Of a stretch of 64,000 nucleotides of DNA, positions 11,672-23,626 are shown piece after piece. Each line of letters begins with the position of its first letter. Position 1 is the first letter of the stretch. Source of the stretch: Gnetum montanum (Eukaryota > Streptophyta > Gnetopsida > Gnetales > Gnetaceae); the NCBI GenBank assembly GCA_015680685.1, contig MNCI01004855.1:1-64000 (forward strand). Reading direction: 5' to 3'. The translations under genes were made by a program, and so were the position numbers. The notes under the pieces were generated by a model. The model was not told the DNA's origin and did no database searches. It saw nothing but the letters and a program-made list of their open reading frames with translations.

Positions 11672-11786
11672 TGGTGTTAGTTATCTAGATTAGTTATATC
11701 ATAAAAGATCACTATAATTGGATATTAAAAATATATCTTTCAAACAAAGAAATTAAATTCAATTATGTTACACACAATTCATGAGA

Positions 11787-12536
11787 ATGTCTCTTTAACA
11801 AGACAACAATAACACAACATCTAGCAAGGCAATTCATTAGGGAACCAACAAAATTTATGATGAAGAAGAAGTTTGGAGTACTTAATCTTATGTAGGAGTC
11901 TCATATGTTCATAGACACCCTAATGATACTCAAGGACTTTTGTCATCCAAATCAGATACCTCTAGTAAAGATGGGACATCACCTAGAACAAGGAGGCCTA
12001 TAAGGCCTAGGACCTTCTTAATGGATAGTAAGAGTACATTAGGGGATGATTGGGAGACTTACAAAAGTCATGATGAGTCTTTTAGTTCCCTCTCTTTCTC
12101 TAGTCTTTCAACGTTGGGTTGTGACATGGATGACTATTCCTTAAGAGGTTGGCATATAAATAAAAAATTGAACCATGGGCAAAATCAGGAATGCCAACAT
12201 GAACATAGACAACATTATCCCAACTCACGAACACATAACCTATTTAGTGACCATGAACCCCTGCTACCCACTAAGAGCCTAATGCATATAACAGAGGCCA
12301 TTTAGATATCCTGTAGGCATTGCAAGGAAAGATGTCTAACCAGGCTTGATTTAAACAACTTTCCCAAGTTCTTAGGAGGCTATGATTCAAATCCACAACA
12401 TCATTTACAAGACTTCTATGATGCTTGTGCATGGAACAACATTGAGAATGGGTGGAAAAGGCTTAAGCTCTTCCCTATGACACTTGTTGGCCAAGATAAA
12501 GTATGGTATCCTTAAAACCAAATTCAATTTTCCATT
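11787..12536 (+). pseudogene. A1 gag, N-terminal part
   Basis: Starts at the ATG equivalent to that of the other copies but hits a stop at the fourth codon. Recognisable pieces: SSKDGTSPRTRRPIRPRTF, DDWETYKSHDESF, and the conserved run LDLNNFPKFLGGYD, FYDACAWNNIEN-W-LKLF. It is cut at 12536 by A2 inside the Retrotrans_gag domain and resumes at 18594. Gag forms the particle that packages element RNA. Confidence 0.75.
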
Positions 12537-13489
12537 TGATGAGTGGCGAGGTACCCCTACACTCAACCATATGAATATGAGCGTTCACACAAGATCTGGT
12601 CAAACTCTATAGATGGGCTAGTTGTGGTATCTAAATAGTTACATGTTGATTGTAGTTCGCTGTTTTCTCACCTAGACTAGTATTTGCTTTGTCACGTATG
12701 GTTTAGTCTAGAGTGAGGTGTATGATATCGGCCTAAACTAGTGCTACTCTTAGAGGCAATGGAAAATAATTTTGTTTTAAGATAAGAGGGAGTGGGAGAA
12801 GAGAATCTAAGCTAGCCTAAGTACGGTGAGCATCGGTCCTTAATCATTTATACACATCTTGGACCTCGTGTACTACTTCTGGGATTTCCAAGAATATATT
12901 ACTTGAGCACTCCTAGATACGCTACTAGGTTACCAAGTAGTCACACTTAAATGATCATGATTAAGTATACTCATTCCACATTTAATAACAGGGATAGTAA
13001 AGGAAGGTAAAAACACATTAATTAAGAAAGTAATAAATAATAATAACAATTAAGCAATTAAAACTAAGTGAATACTACAATGATGGAGTAATCTTGATCT
13101 TTATTGTTGGTCATGTGCATGTCCAAGTACGTCACACTCAAATAAAGGTTCCATATAGTTACAATCATCACACTGTGGGCATGCATTGGGGAAAGAGTTG
13201 AGATGAACTAAAAATGAACAAAAAGATTTTACTTCTATACTGACCTACTTCCTCCCCTTCATGTGTATCCAAAGGTGTATTTGTAGGCTTACACAGGAGT
13301 CACAATATCATGTATTCAATATCATTATCCAGGCTATGATATTGCATACCCGATATCACAGATTTGATATTGAGGATTTGATATCAAGGGTTCTATATCA
13401 AGGGTCCAAGGGTCCAATATCAAGGGTTCGATGTCAAGGGTCCGATGTCAAGGATCTGATATCAGTAGTTGGCAAACCATGATTGATCA
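12537..13489 (-). repeat. A2 3' LTR
   Basis: On the plus strand it reads TGATGAGTGGCGAGGTACC... to GATTGATCA. Near its right end lies a dense series of GATATC and GATATT words with imperfect repeats of TATCAAGGGTYYGATG (about 13375-13460). Confidence 0.88.
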
Positions 13490-13499
13490 TACCCCATGA
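13490..13499 (-). other. A2 polypurine tract
   Basis: Plus-strand TACCCCATGA next to the LTR; on the minus strand TCATGGGGTA precedes TGATCAATC. Other copies have CATGGGGGTA. Confidence 0.7.
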
Positions 13500-13639
13500 T
13501 TGAATAATAAGTTTTTCTCACATGAACGAAAGTGAGGAACAAGTTCATTCAATTAAAAATAAGGGATAGGTATGATATTATTGAATGACCATGGATTGTT
13601 TCATGTTGCAATGTGGAACTAAAAAAAATTTGAACACAG

Positions 13640-14102
13640 ATATAAAAGACAAAACTTATGGAACTCATGGGATTTCTAGCGATGGTGGCTCCTCCATGGG
13701 TGTCTTTTCTTTATCTTGTGCTCCAGGCTTCTGAGATTGACATTGTTAAAGAATTGCTTGACATTTCTCCTCTTCTATCCAAGGATTATAAGCCATCCAT
13801 GCTGATGTTCCAATGTTTGATGGAGTCGGCACTTCCCATGGACACGACAGCTACGGGAACACTTGATTGGCCTTGACATGCCATGCTCCAAATAACTATC
13901 CTTCCTTTTTGTAGGCTTGGGCCCAGACCTCTCCACCTTTTTCTTGACCAGATTGTATAGTGATAGGACTTCCCTGATGGATGCTGAATGATTGTGCCTC
14001 CTACTATGCATGTTCTGCATGAGGTCCTTGGCCTCTATCTTTCCTTGGGTGTTCAGTTGCACCATGAGAAGGCTCTCCTTATTGTCCTCTTTTAGGGACT
14101 AT
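13640..14102 (-). pseudogene. A2 ORF2 remnant, heavily deleted
   Basis: Begins at the splice-acceptor-like block (14103-14106). It keeps the basic N-terminus and the MQNMHSRRHNHSASIREVLSLY region shared with A1 and A3, then jumps to the C-terminal piece LHQTLEHQHGW and an EEPP-like tail. The central domain and coiled coil are gone. Function is unknown. Confidence 0.6.
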
Positions 14103-14133
14103 CTATAATCACACAAAGATCAATTGTTAGTAA
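14103..14133 (-). promoter_or_regulatory. branch point and splice-acceptor-like block before A2 ORF2
   Basis: On the minus strand: TTACTAAC, then about 20 nt, then GTGTGATTATAG and the ORF2 start. The same layout is found in A1, A3, A3b and A5. Confidence 0.5.
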
Positions 14134-14422
14134 GGTTATTGAAATAAGTTCAATTATTTTATAGCTTACTCATCGTCTTTAATAAATGTTGAATTCTTTA
14201 CTTAGTGTAATTTTAGGGTTTAAAATCTTTTCAAGGAAGTTGCTCTAAAGGTTTAATGTCAGACCTAATTAGTTTAGGTGACACATAAAAGGACATGTAA
14301 TGGTTTTGAGGAAAGTTTGATAAAATGATGAAAAAGGAAAGAATAGAATTGGCAATGAAGTATTCGGAGGATATAAAATGATGTGATGATGATGTGCAAT
14401 GAGTGTAAATTATAAAGGTTAC

Positions 14423-14447
14423 GCAAGTGGGTCCTCCCCAATGCAGG
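14423..14447 (-). other. conserved purine motif (A2 copy)
   Basis: Minus strand carries CATTGGGGAGGACCCACTT within a 25-bp block shared by seven family A copies; candidate central polypurine tract. Confidence 0.6.
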
Positions 14448-15489
14448 TTTCTACCTATGATGCCCTTACATAACCATGCCTAAAAATGTCTATAGGTACT
14501 AAAAGTTTAAATGTAATCCCCACCAGTTGCACAAAACACATACATGTAGATACCACCGTGATGAAATATGAATTCAATGCTACATAAGACATGAGTCATA
14601 GATACATAAACAACAAGATGAGGCAAATTGTAGAAGGGATTACAAAGACTGGGATATGAGGTAACTAACCCAAGGCACAATGAATCTTGAGTGTAGGATG
14701 TGATTAATGTGTCATTAGCCCATTGCTCCAAAATTAAGACCAAGTCCATTCCTTTGATCAGTGACATCGCATTTCTTCATCCAATGATGGAAAATTATAA
14801 GAGCATCATGATAGCAAGGTATATGATCACTTGGAATTTTGTGTAAGGAAGTAGTGATTTGGAATTTCTTTTCAGCATATTTTTGCTTGGCCACTTTGGT
14901 ACACTCTCTTTCCTCTTTTTTTTTTGATGCATAATCTAGAGAAGCCACCTATCTTCAGGCATGGGTGCATGTCTTTCTAGTGGGATCCCAAAAACAACAT
15001 CGAGTTTCTATTGAGTATCTTTATTACACTTACTCCCATTTTTTGTTAGATCTACAAGGATCTTAGTATAACTAGACTACATGATAGCACTTACAGATGT
15101 CACCAAAGAGAATCCACAAGTCCCCTTGATATCATACCTTGAGCATTCCTTCATAGTCCATCGTTCTTCACTTTGGGCATAATGAGCAAAAAATTACTTT
15201 TAAGTTTTCATGATGACAAGAATATCATTATACCCAGAGTAGAACCTCTTATTAATAGAATGGATGGGTGGATGTTATGAGTTTACTGTCCAAATAATTA
15301 GTAACTTGAGACTTGAAGCATAGAACAACACCTCAAACAACGGGTCACATGAGTGTTTTATTCATAGATGAGATTATCCATAAAAAGATAAAACAATAAA
15401 TTAGAAATGAAAAACTACAAAACAAAAACTGGAAAATGAAAAATTGTAAAATTAAAGAAAAGGAAAAATATTTACTAATTCTGCTTGTT

Positions 15490-17517
15490 AGAATGGAGGA
15501 TATCCCTCATAACTAAACATTTGAGCATGGCTAGAGTTAATAAATGGAAAATGTGGATCCATGCAAGTTGGAAATGTTGGGGATTAATCGTATCCAAACC
15601 ACTGGGTGTCTTTTGAGGTGGTGGTAGGAATGTACCCAAATTGGGGTTCACACACTTGATTGTAGTAGGCATAGTAGGGAAAATTATAAGCTGTGGTCAT
15701 GTGATAAGGAGCTAACCTACTATGGCACCCGTGACTGTAAGATGGTATGCAAGGATCAATATGTCTCCCTACGTGGTTATATTCATTGGGCCACATAGTT
15801 ATTGGAGTGTTGATTGGTGGCCCTGATAAGGTAATAGAAGGTGTTGGGTTCGAGAAGAAATATGCATCACAATGTTGAACTTGTGCTGAGTGGGAAAATG
15901 CAGTGGTCTCGAAACTGTGCTACCCCTTTCTATAGTCATGTCTAAAGAAAGGATGCCTTCAATGTTGTGGAGGATTCCCATTGCAATTAATAGTAGTAAT
16001 GCAAGTAACGTTCGTGGGTTAATACTGTGGTGCAAATTCTTCTAGCATAATTGGTGGTGATGTAGAAGAGAGTGAAGGATGAGAATATTGAATTTGAAGA
16101 GAAGTGTAAGGCACATGAGGGGGTGATTTTCTTGGAGAGGACATGGGCTGATAATACTTAGGAGAATGATAAAAATCTGGTGAGATAGAGGATGTTGACC
16201 TGGTTTGGGAAATACGATGCTAAACTTGATAAGCACTTGGGTTTAGATGATATAAAGGGTGTGACCAGTTTGGGGTTGGCCTCATCCATGACTAGGATTT
16301 TTGCCACTGTGATTGAACACTATTTTTGTACAAACTCTAGATGTAACATTTTTCCCTAATGCTCATGTAAATGTGACAATATTGGGCATAGACCTTTGGG
16401 GTAATCATATAGGCAAATGTTACATTGATACGTATGATTAGTAGGTGAGTTCTTATTCTCTTCAATCCTTCTTTCTAATTGTCTAAAGGTGTTCTGTCTT
16501 ACTTCTTGGTTCATCATGGTCCTACCTCTAATAGTATTGGCATATTCTCCACATTTTTCATGTGTTCATTCCATCATCTTATTGATATTTTCCTCAATTT
16601 CATTTAGTGATTGTAGTATTGGAAAAGATGATTCCACCTCCTTAAGGTGATTTGATTTCTTCTCTTCATGATTATGGACCTTTTCTACTTCGTGATTTTG
16701 GTCCCATTGAGAGCTTTCAACATTCTCCTATTTAGCCATTTCTCCTTCTTCCTTTGCTACCTACTTAATAAGGTCTTGGAATTGGTGGGTTTGTAGCTCG
16801 TATAGTTGACCTTGGGCATACATCCCTAGGGTCTTCCTTGTTTCATTATCGAGCGCATCCATGATGTGATACATTAGCCTTTTCTTGGAGAATCCATGAT
16901 TTGGGAAATTGTTTAACAATGCATAATATCTTTATAAGGCCATGTCCAAGGGTCATGTTATCCTTGTTTCCACTCTTGGATTTATCTCCTCATGGCTGAC
17001 ACTCTTTCATAGGTTTGATATCTTTTATTGAAGAGTTCTACCATTGTCGGCCAATGTTGAATTGATTTTGGTCTTAAGGACCTATACCATACTTTTGCTT
17101 GGCCAATGAGTGTCTTAGGAAGGAGCTTAAGTTTTTGCCACCCATTATCAATATTTTTCCATGCATAGGCATCATAGAAGGCTTGTAAATGCTATTGTAG
17201 ATCTAAATCATAGCCTCTCGAAAACTTGGAAAAGTTGTTTAAATCAAGCCTAGGTAGACGACTTTTCTTGTGATGTCGGCAGGATATTCGAATAGCCTCT
17301 TGTATATTCATTAAGCTCTTAGTGGCCAGCAGGGGTTCATTGTCACTAGGTAGGTTATGAAATTTTGAATTGGGATGATGTTGTCTTAGTTTATGTAGGA
17401 GATCCCTATATTAGATTAAGTACTCCAAACTTCGTCTTCATCATCATATAAGTCGTTGGTTCTCCAATGAATTGCCTTACTAGTTGTTGTGTTATCATAG
17501 TCTTGTGAGAGAGACAT
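15490..17517 (-). pseudogene. A2 gag, broken
   Basis: Start codon at 17517-17515 gives MSLSQDYDN, as in A3. The order is: acidic/polar N-terminus, RLDLNNF region, Retrotrans_gag core (about 16900-17250), a coiled Lys/Glu segment, a zinc-knuckle-like site near 16400, a Pro/Ser/His-rich segment, and a C-terminal YAYYNQVCEPQFGYIPTTT near 15650. This copy keeps the Gln after CEP, which has become a stop in A1, A3, A4 and A5. Several stops and frameshifts are present. Confidence 0.72.
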
Positions 17518-17630
17518 TGTTGTGAATTGTGTGTGAATTATTTGTAATTACTTTCTTTCTAAAATACATATCATCAAGGCTTCATTACAATGATCTTTAA
17601 TGATGTAACTAATCTAAATAACTAGCACCA

Positions 17631-17649
17631 TCCCTGGCAATGTCACCAA
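17631..17649 (-). other. A2 PBS, tRNA-Asp type (degenerate)
   Basis: Minus-strand TTGGTGACATTGCCAGGGA adjoins the 5' LTR. Confidence 0.7.
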
Positions 17650-18593
17650 TGATGGGTGGTGAGGTGACTCTACACTCAACCATATGAATACAAGCGTTCA
17701 CACATGATCTGGTCAAACTCAGTAGATGGGCTAGTTGTGGTATCTAGATAGTTACACGTTGATCACAGTTTTATATATTCCCACATGGACTAGTATTTTC
17801 TTTGTCACGTATGGTTTAGTCTAGAGTGAGGTGTATGATATGGGCCTAAACTAGTGCTACTCCTAGAGGCAATGGAAAATAACTTTGTTTTAAGCTAAGA
17901 GGAAGTGGAGAAGACAATCTAAGCTAGCCTAAGTTTGATGAGCATCCATCCTTAATTATCCATACATATCTTAGACCTCGTGTACTACTTTTGAAATTAC
18001 CATGGGTATATTACTTGAGCACTCCTAGATATGCTACTGGGTTACCAAGTAGTCACACTTAAATGCTCGTGATTAAGTCGTACTCATTCCACATTTAATA
18101 ACAAGGATAGTAAAGGAAGGTAAAGAAACATTAATTAAGAAAGCAATAAATAAAAATAACAATTAAGTAATTAAAAATAAGTGAATTCTACAATGATGGA
18201 GTAATCTCGATCTTTATTGCCAATCATGTATGTGTCCAAGTACGTCACACTCAAATAAAGGTTTTGTACAATTACAATCATCACACTATAGGCATGCATT
18301 GGGGAAAGAGTTGAGATGAACTAAAAATGAACAAAAAGACTCTACTTTTATACTGACCTACCTCCTCCTCTTCCTCTGCATCCAAAGGTGTATTTATAGG
18401 CTTACACAGGAGTTGCAATATTGTGTATCTGATATCATTATCTAGGTCATGATATCGTGTACCCAATATCACAGATCTGATATCAAGTGTCGAATATCGA
18501 GGGTTCAATATCAAGGGTCTAATGCCAAGGGTTTGATATCAAGGTTTGATGTCAAGGGTCCCATATCAGCACTTGGAAAACCATGATTCATCA
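17650..18593 (-). repeat. A2 5' LTR
   Basis: Parallel to 12537-13489 throughout, ending in GATTCATCA. It contains TATAAATA on the minus strand near 18391 and a GATATC-rich block at about 18430-18570. Confidence 0.88.
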
Positions 18594-20160
18594 GCATTAG
18601 CCTACAATGGTAAACCTCTTCAACAAAAGATATCAAACCTATACAAGAGTGTCAGCCTTTAGGAGACAAATCCAAGAGTGGAAACAAGGGCAACATGAAC
18701 CCTTAGACATGGCCTTAGAAAGATATTACTCTTTGTTAATTAAGTGCCCAAGAGATGGGTTTTTGAAGGAAAGGCTAATGTATCACATCATGGATGGGCT
18801 TTGTAATGAAACAAGGGAGACCTAGGGATGTATACCCCAGGTCAACTATATGAACTACGAACCCATCAATTCCAAGGGCTTATTAAGCAAGTAGTAGTAG
18901 AAGAAGGAGAAATAGCCAAAGGAAGAGAATGTTAAAAAATCTCAACAAGAAAAAACTCTTAAAAATAATACAGGTCCATAATTATGAAGAGAAGAAATAA
19001 ACTCATCTTAAGGAGGTGAACTTGTTCTTACCTTTACCAATACTAAAATTACTAGATGAAATTGAGGCAAAGACCAATAAGATGATAGAGTGCATACATA
19101 AAAATTTTGGAGAATATGCAGACATTAGTAGAGGGAGACCCATGTAAGATAACTTTGATGACCAAAAAAATAGAGGATACAAAACCTAGAAATAGGATAG
19201 ACCATCATTAGGCAATCGGAAAGAAGGGCTGAAGAAAATGAGGATAGGGGCTCAACCAAAAATTATAAGTATCAATGTGATGTTTTCTTGTACGATCACC
19301 CAAAAGGCCAATGCCCAATCTTGTTACATCTACATGAGCATTGGGAAATAATGTTACATCCAAATTTTATATAGAAGTACATGGTTGGGTGCATCTTTGT
19401 CCCACAACTTTATGGGCAATTCCACAACTCATCATACTATCTATGGGAAAATTCTTATTGGGCTCAGCACTATGCTCAATTGTAGTGGAAAAATCCCTAG
19501 TCATGGGGGAGACCATTGCCAAACTAGCCACACCCTTCCTATCACTTAAAACTAAGTGCTTATTATGTTCAACACCCTATTTCTCCAACTAGATGAACAT
19601 CCTTTACTTCACCTCATCGTTATCACTCTCCTAAGTATCATCAACCCATGTCCTCTCTTATGAGATTACCACCTCATGTTCCTTACACTCCTCCTTAGTC
19701 TCAATATTCTCATCCTTCACCTTGTTCTACATCGCCACTAGTTGTACTAGAAGGTTTTGCATTATAGCACCAACCAATGAACATTACTTGTGCTGCTATG
19801 GTCAATAGCAGTGAGAGTCCTCCACAGTGTAGGAATCATCCTTTCTTTAGGCATGGCCTTAGAAAGAGACAACATGATTCTAAGACCACTACATCCTCTA
19901 ACTCAGCACAAGACCAACATAGTGATGCACCTTCCTCTTCAAACTTAACACCTCCTATTACCTTATCCAAGCCACCAATTAATACTCCAACAACCATGCA
20001 ACCCAACGAATATAACAACATGAGGAGACATATCGATCCTTGCATATTGTCTTATGGTCATGGGTGCCATAGTGGGTTAGCTTCTTATCACATGGCCACA
20101 TCTTATAATCTGCCCCACTATGCCTACTTTAATCAAGTGTATGAACCCTAATTTGGGTAT
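18594..20160 (+). pseudogene. A1 gag, C-terminal part
   Basis: Continues the gag cut at 12536. The Retrotrans_gag core follows (MVNLFNKRYQTYTRVSAF, GQHEPLDMALERYYSLL, MYHIMDGLCNETRET), then the TPGQLYELRTHQFQ linker, a Lys/Glu coiled region, a zinc knuckle damaged at its second Cys (CDVFLYDHPKGQC, about 19275), and a Pro/Ser/His-rich tail ending PHYAYFNQVYEP. Stops include one at about 18822 after NETRET. Confidence 0.75.
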
Positions 20161-21411
20161 GTTCCTACCACTACACCAAAAGACACCTAGTGGTTTGGAT
20201 ATGGCTAGACCCTAATATTTTTAACATGCATGGATCCTAACTTTCCATTTATTAATTCTTTCCATGATCAAAGGTTTAGTCATGGGGGATACCTCGCATT
20301 CTAACAAGCAGAATTAGTAAATGTTTTTTCTTTTCTTTGGTTTTACAATTTTCTATTTTTAAATTTTTTATTTTCTAATTTCTCATATTCCAATTGGTCA
20401 TTTTATTTGTTTGTGGGTAATCTCATCTATGAATAAAATACTCATGTAACCAGTCAGATGAGGCATTGTTCTATGTTATTGAGTCACAAGTGACTAATTA
20501 TTTAGATAGTGAGCCTACAACATCCACCCATCCATTCTATTAATAAGAGGTTTTTGCTCTGGATATGATGATATTCTTGTTATCATAAATACTTAAAGTA
20601 AATTTGTACTTATTATGCCTAGAGCAAAGAGTGACACACTAAGAGGGAATGACAAGGGTATGACATCAAGGGGCCTTGTGTATCCTATTTGGTAACATCT
20701 GTATGTGCTATCATGCAACTTTGTTGTACTAAGATCCTTGTAGATCTAATGAACAATGGAAGTAAGAGTTGTAACAAAGGCACTCAATAAAGGAACTCAA
20801 TGTTGTTCTGAGGGGTTCCACTGAAAAGACATGCACCCATGCCTAAAGGTTGGTGGCTTCTCCAGATCACCTTTGAGAAAGACAAAGTACAAAAGTGGCA
20901 AGAAGAAGAAAAAGAAAAGAAGAAGAAAGTAAAGAAGAAAAGAAAGAAGTGAAGCAGAAAAGAAAAGCATAAGAAAAACATGCCAAAAACAAATTCAAAT
21001 CACTCCTCCCTTGCACAAAACACCAAGTGATTGTACACCTTGTTATTATGATACTTTTATGGTTATCTGTCATTGGGGTGAAACAATGTAATGTCATTGA
21101 GCAAAGGTATGGACTTGGTTTTGATCTTGGATCGAAAGGCTAATGGTACTTTAATCACGCACAACACTTAGAATTCATTATGCCCAGGGTAAATTACCTC
21201 AAGTCTTGATCTCTATAATATCTTCTACAATTCATCTCATCTCATGGTTCAAATACTTCTAACTTGTGTCTTGTGTGACATAGAATTCATACCTCATAGC
21301 AGTGGTGCTTAACATGTGTGTGTTTTGTTGCATAGGTGTAAGTTGCATTTAACCCTTCTAACGCTACAGACATTTTAAGGTGTGGTTATGCAAGGGCATT
21401 ATAGGTTGGAA

Positions 21412-21436
21412 CCTACTTTGGGAAGGACCCACTTGC
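21412..21436 (+). other. conserved purine motif (A1 copy)
   Basis: CTTTGGGAAGGACCCACTT within a 25-bp block; flanking sequence is much more diverged between copies than the block itself. Confidence 0.6.
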
Positions 21437-21714
21437 ATGACTTTTGTAATTTGTACTTGTTATATATTGCCACATCATTTTATACCCTCCAAGTACTCCG
21501 TTGCCAAATCTATTCTTTCCTTTGTCGTCATTTTAATTGAATGTTCCTTAGAACCATTACATGTCCTTTTTCCTCATCCTTTTCAAAGAACTTCATTGTA
21601 TGACTCCACTTGCCATTATCGTAGACCTTTTGAATCTATCTCAAATCCTTTAATTTTGGCCCTAAAAACTTGAACAATCATCTATTCTACTAAGTACCCT
21701 ATCTTGGTTGGGAC

Positions 21715-21747
21715 GTGATATCGAATCCATAAAACATATATATAGAG
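21715..21747 (+). promoter_or_regulatory. A1 internal GATATC + TATA module
   Basis: GTGATATCGAATCC followed about 15 bp later by CATATATATAGAGG. It copies the layout of the LTR promoter and lies about 500 bp upstream of ORF2. Confidence 0.45.
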
Positions 21748-22213
21748 GATCCTTGTGCACTATACATGTCATTTTCAATAGTTAATGTGAGGGTAGTTCA
21801 AATTTTCATTCATGATTTTTATAGCTTTGCAAGTCTAAATTCATCTTTCAATATTTTTCCCTTCGACACTCCAATTTCTTTTTTGATTAAACCTAATTAA
21901 ACTTCGAGTGTTCAACTTAGTTGTGGGGGAGGGGTACTATAGAACTTGCACATAATTTTTTCAAAATTTGTTATTACTTGAAAGATATCATAGGATTAAG
22001 TACTATTAGAAATTCATGCCAAATTAATTTTCTCCCTTCACCCAAGTCATTTAAGTTATTATATGAGTTACCTAAATAGATCAAGTTCGACATTAAACTT
22101 TTAGGGCAACTTTCTTAAAAAATTTCTCACTCTAGAATCACACTAAGCAAGAATTAAACATTTATTAAACGCAATGAGTAAGGTATAAGATAACCAAATT
22201 TCTGTAAATAACC

Positions 22214-22244
22214 TTACTAATAATAGGTCCTTGTGTGATTACAG
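22214..22244 (+). promoter_or_regulatory. branch point and splice-acceptor-like block before A1 ORF2
   Basis: TTACTAAT, 15 nt, then GTGTGATTACAG with the ORF2 ATG directly after it. A weak donor-like AG|GTATAAG lies at 22181-22183, which would give an intron of about 62 nt; a more distant donor is equally possible. Confidence 0.5.
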
Positions 22245-22720
22245 ATGGTTGCTAGAAGAGGATAGCAGGGAGGACCTTCTCAAGGTGCATCTAAATGGTT
22301 GAGGGGAGGCAGAGGTCAAGGACCTCATGCAAAACATGTAGAGTAGGAGCCATAATCATTCAGCATCCATCAGAGAACTTGTCTCACTACACAATCTAGT
22401 CAAGTAGAAGGTGGAGAGGTTAGGGTGTCAGAACAAGGACAACACCTCACGTTGTCTCTAGAATGTGTTCAAGCCATTTGGTAAAAGTCCACATCCTCTG
22501 CCATGATTATGGATCTTAATTTTAGGCCTTTTATTGAATTCACCCTTGAACCAGTCAAGAATCTACATAAGGGATCTCCAGTATGGCCTATCCTCTCAAA
22601 GAGTGGTATCTGGGTGAAACATATCAGTTTTGGCACAATAAAGAAAAAGGAAAGGTACCCATGTAGGAGCCACCACCATTGGGAACCACATGAGTTTCAC
22701 AAGTTTTGCATTTTCTGTTG
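22245..22720 (+). pseudogene. A1 ORF2 remnant, internally deleted
   Basis: ATG directly after the acceptor-like AG, with a stop at codon seven. It shares with A3 the SRSHNHSASIRELVSLHN region, the FRPFIEFTLEPVKNLHKGSP segment and a W-x-K-H-I-S-F-G piece, then jumps to EEPPPLGTT-like codons. The central domain seen in A3 and A3b is deleted. Confidence 0.6.
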
Positions 22721-22837
22721 ATGTTCAATTTTTTTCCACACTATAGCATGAAATAGTCCATTGTCAATCAATAACCCCATACGTATCCACTATTTGTAAT
22801 TGAATGAACTTGTTCCTCATTTTTTTTTGACTCGAGG

Positions 22838-23188
22838 NTAGTACATCACACTCGAACAAAGGTGCTATATAATTACAATCATCACACTATTGGCATGGAC
22901 TATCAATAACCTATTTGGAAAAAAGAAACTGAAACTAAATTGCCAAAAGAAAAGGACTTCTAACTCTCTAATGATCTAACTCCCTCTTCGTTGTGTGCCT
23001 GAGTGCTATATTTATAGGCTAACATAGGAATCATGATATCGTGTATACAATATCATATCTATGCCACAATATTACATACTTGATAGCATGTACTTGATAT
23101 TGTATACTCGATATCAGGGCTTGGCAGACCATGACTCATCATACCCCCATGACTAAATAAAAACTTGTCCTCGAGTCAAAAAAAAATN
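22838..23188 (-). other. inverted block of A1 3' LTR bounded by single Ns
   Basis: Undetermined bases at 22838 and 23188 bound 349 bp that read as a family A LTR start plus PPT on the minus strand, although A1 is plus-strand on both sides. When reversed, the block supplies the missing PPT (TCATGGGGGTA) and LTR start (TGATGAGTCATGG). TTTTTTTTGACTCGAGG occurs at its left flank on the plus strand and again, inverted, at its right end. About 310 bp of LTR appear to be missing next to it. A local assembly error is likely. Confidence 0.75.
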
Positions 23189-23454
23189 CTTAGCCTAGCT
23201 TAGATCTTATTTCCTATTGCCCATTAGCTTAATTAAGTTATCTCTTCTTGTCCTTAGGAGTAGCATAGTAGTAGGGATCACATCATACACCTCACTTTGG
23301 ACTAAACCATACATGACAAAGCAACTACTAGTCTAGGTGGGAAGATAACGAACTGTGATCAACGTATAACTTTTTAGGTCCCACAACTAGTTCATCCACG
23401 AAGTTCAACTAGATCGTGCATACACGCTCATATTCGTATGGTTGCTCATAGGGG
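23189..23454 (+). repeat. A1 3' LTR, right part
   Basis: Matches A1 5' LTR from about 11382 onward (CTTAG-CTA-CTTAGATCTTATTTCC) but stops at CTCATAGGGG, about 18 bp short of the usual TCATCA end. Confidence 0.7.
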
Positions 23455-23626
23455 TATCAATAAAGTATTCTTTTCATTCTCTTTTTACACTTTCTTTGTT
23501 ATTTCCTTTATGCATAATGTCAAATGTTACATATATTTAACATTTAATATATTGTCTTCTTATGCATAATGTCTAATATAACATATATTTGACATTTTTC
23601 ATGACATCCGTGAATGGGATGTCACA
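23455..23626 (+). repeat. B1 3' LTR, right part
   Basis: Resumes with TATCAATAAAGTATTC, equivalent to TATTAATAAAGCATTC in the 5' LTR, passes through two GCATAATGT repeats and ends GGGATGTCACA. Confidence 0.85.

Larger units (their letters stand above)
12537..18593 (-). mobile_element. family A LTR retrotransposon A2, inserted in A1 gag
   Basis: Minus-strand element with both LTRs (3' LTR 12537-13489, 5' LTR 17650-18593), PBS, gag, the conserved purine motif, an ORF2 remnant and a PPT. It interrupts A1 gag: CCATT before and GCATT after form a near-perfect 5-bp target duplication, and gag homology resumes at once on the right. Internal length is 4.2 kb, with no pol. Confidence 0.88.
20161..22213 (+). 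other. A1 middle region where pol would be expected
   Basis: About 2 kb with no RT, RNase H or integrase motif. It contains a purine-rich stretch (about 20876-20960), the conserved motif at 21412-21436, a GATATC-plus-TATA module (about 21715-21747), a second G-rich tract at about 21925 (TGTGGGGGAGGGGTAC) and the acceptor-like block at 22214-22244. Confidence 0.55.
10799..23454 (+). mobile_element. family A LTR retrotransposon A1, inserted in B1 and split by A2
   Basis: 5' LTR 10799-11652, degenerate tRNA-Asp PBS, gag (interrupted by A2), a pol-less middle, ORF2 remnant, and a scrambled 3' LTR (about 22839-23454). The target is the 3' LTR of B1: ATATC precedes the element and TATC follows it. 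The expected 3' end (GGTACCTCGCCACTCATCA) is missing, so the right boundary is approximate. Excluding A2, the element is about 6.6 kb. No RT, RNase H or integrase is visible, so it looks non-autonomous. Confidence 0.78.
5811..23626 (+). mobile_element. LTR retrotransposon B1 (tRNA-Met primed), split by A1
   Basis: The 5' LTR (5811-6383), tRNA-Met type PBS, internal region (6384-10415) with a captured CCR4-like ORF, and PPT (10401-10410) are contiguous. The 3' LTR starts at 10416, breaks at 10798 where A1 is inserted, and resumes at about 23455 to end in GATGTCACA at 23626. Without A1 the element would be about 5.2 kb. Possible target duplication: TTAAC left, TAAAC right (4 of 5). No gag, protease, RT or integrase motif is recognisable, so it is probably non-autonomous. 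The PBS type is common in Ty1/copia and many LARD/TRIM elements; superfamily is not proven. Confidence 0.8.

Noticed and set aside
20784-21097. Phe/Ser-rich minus-strand ORFs as membrane proteins
   Set aside because: Read-through of the AGAAGAAA purine tract of A1 on the opposite strand.
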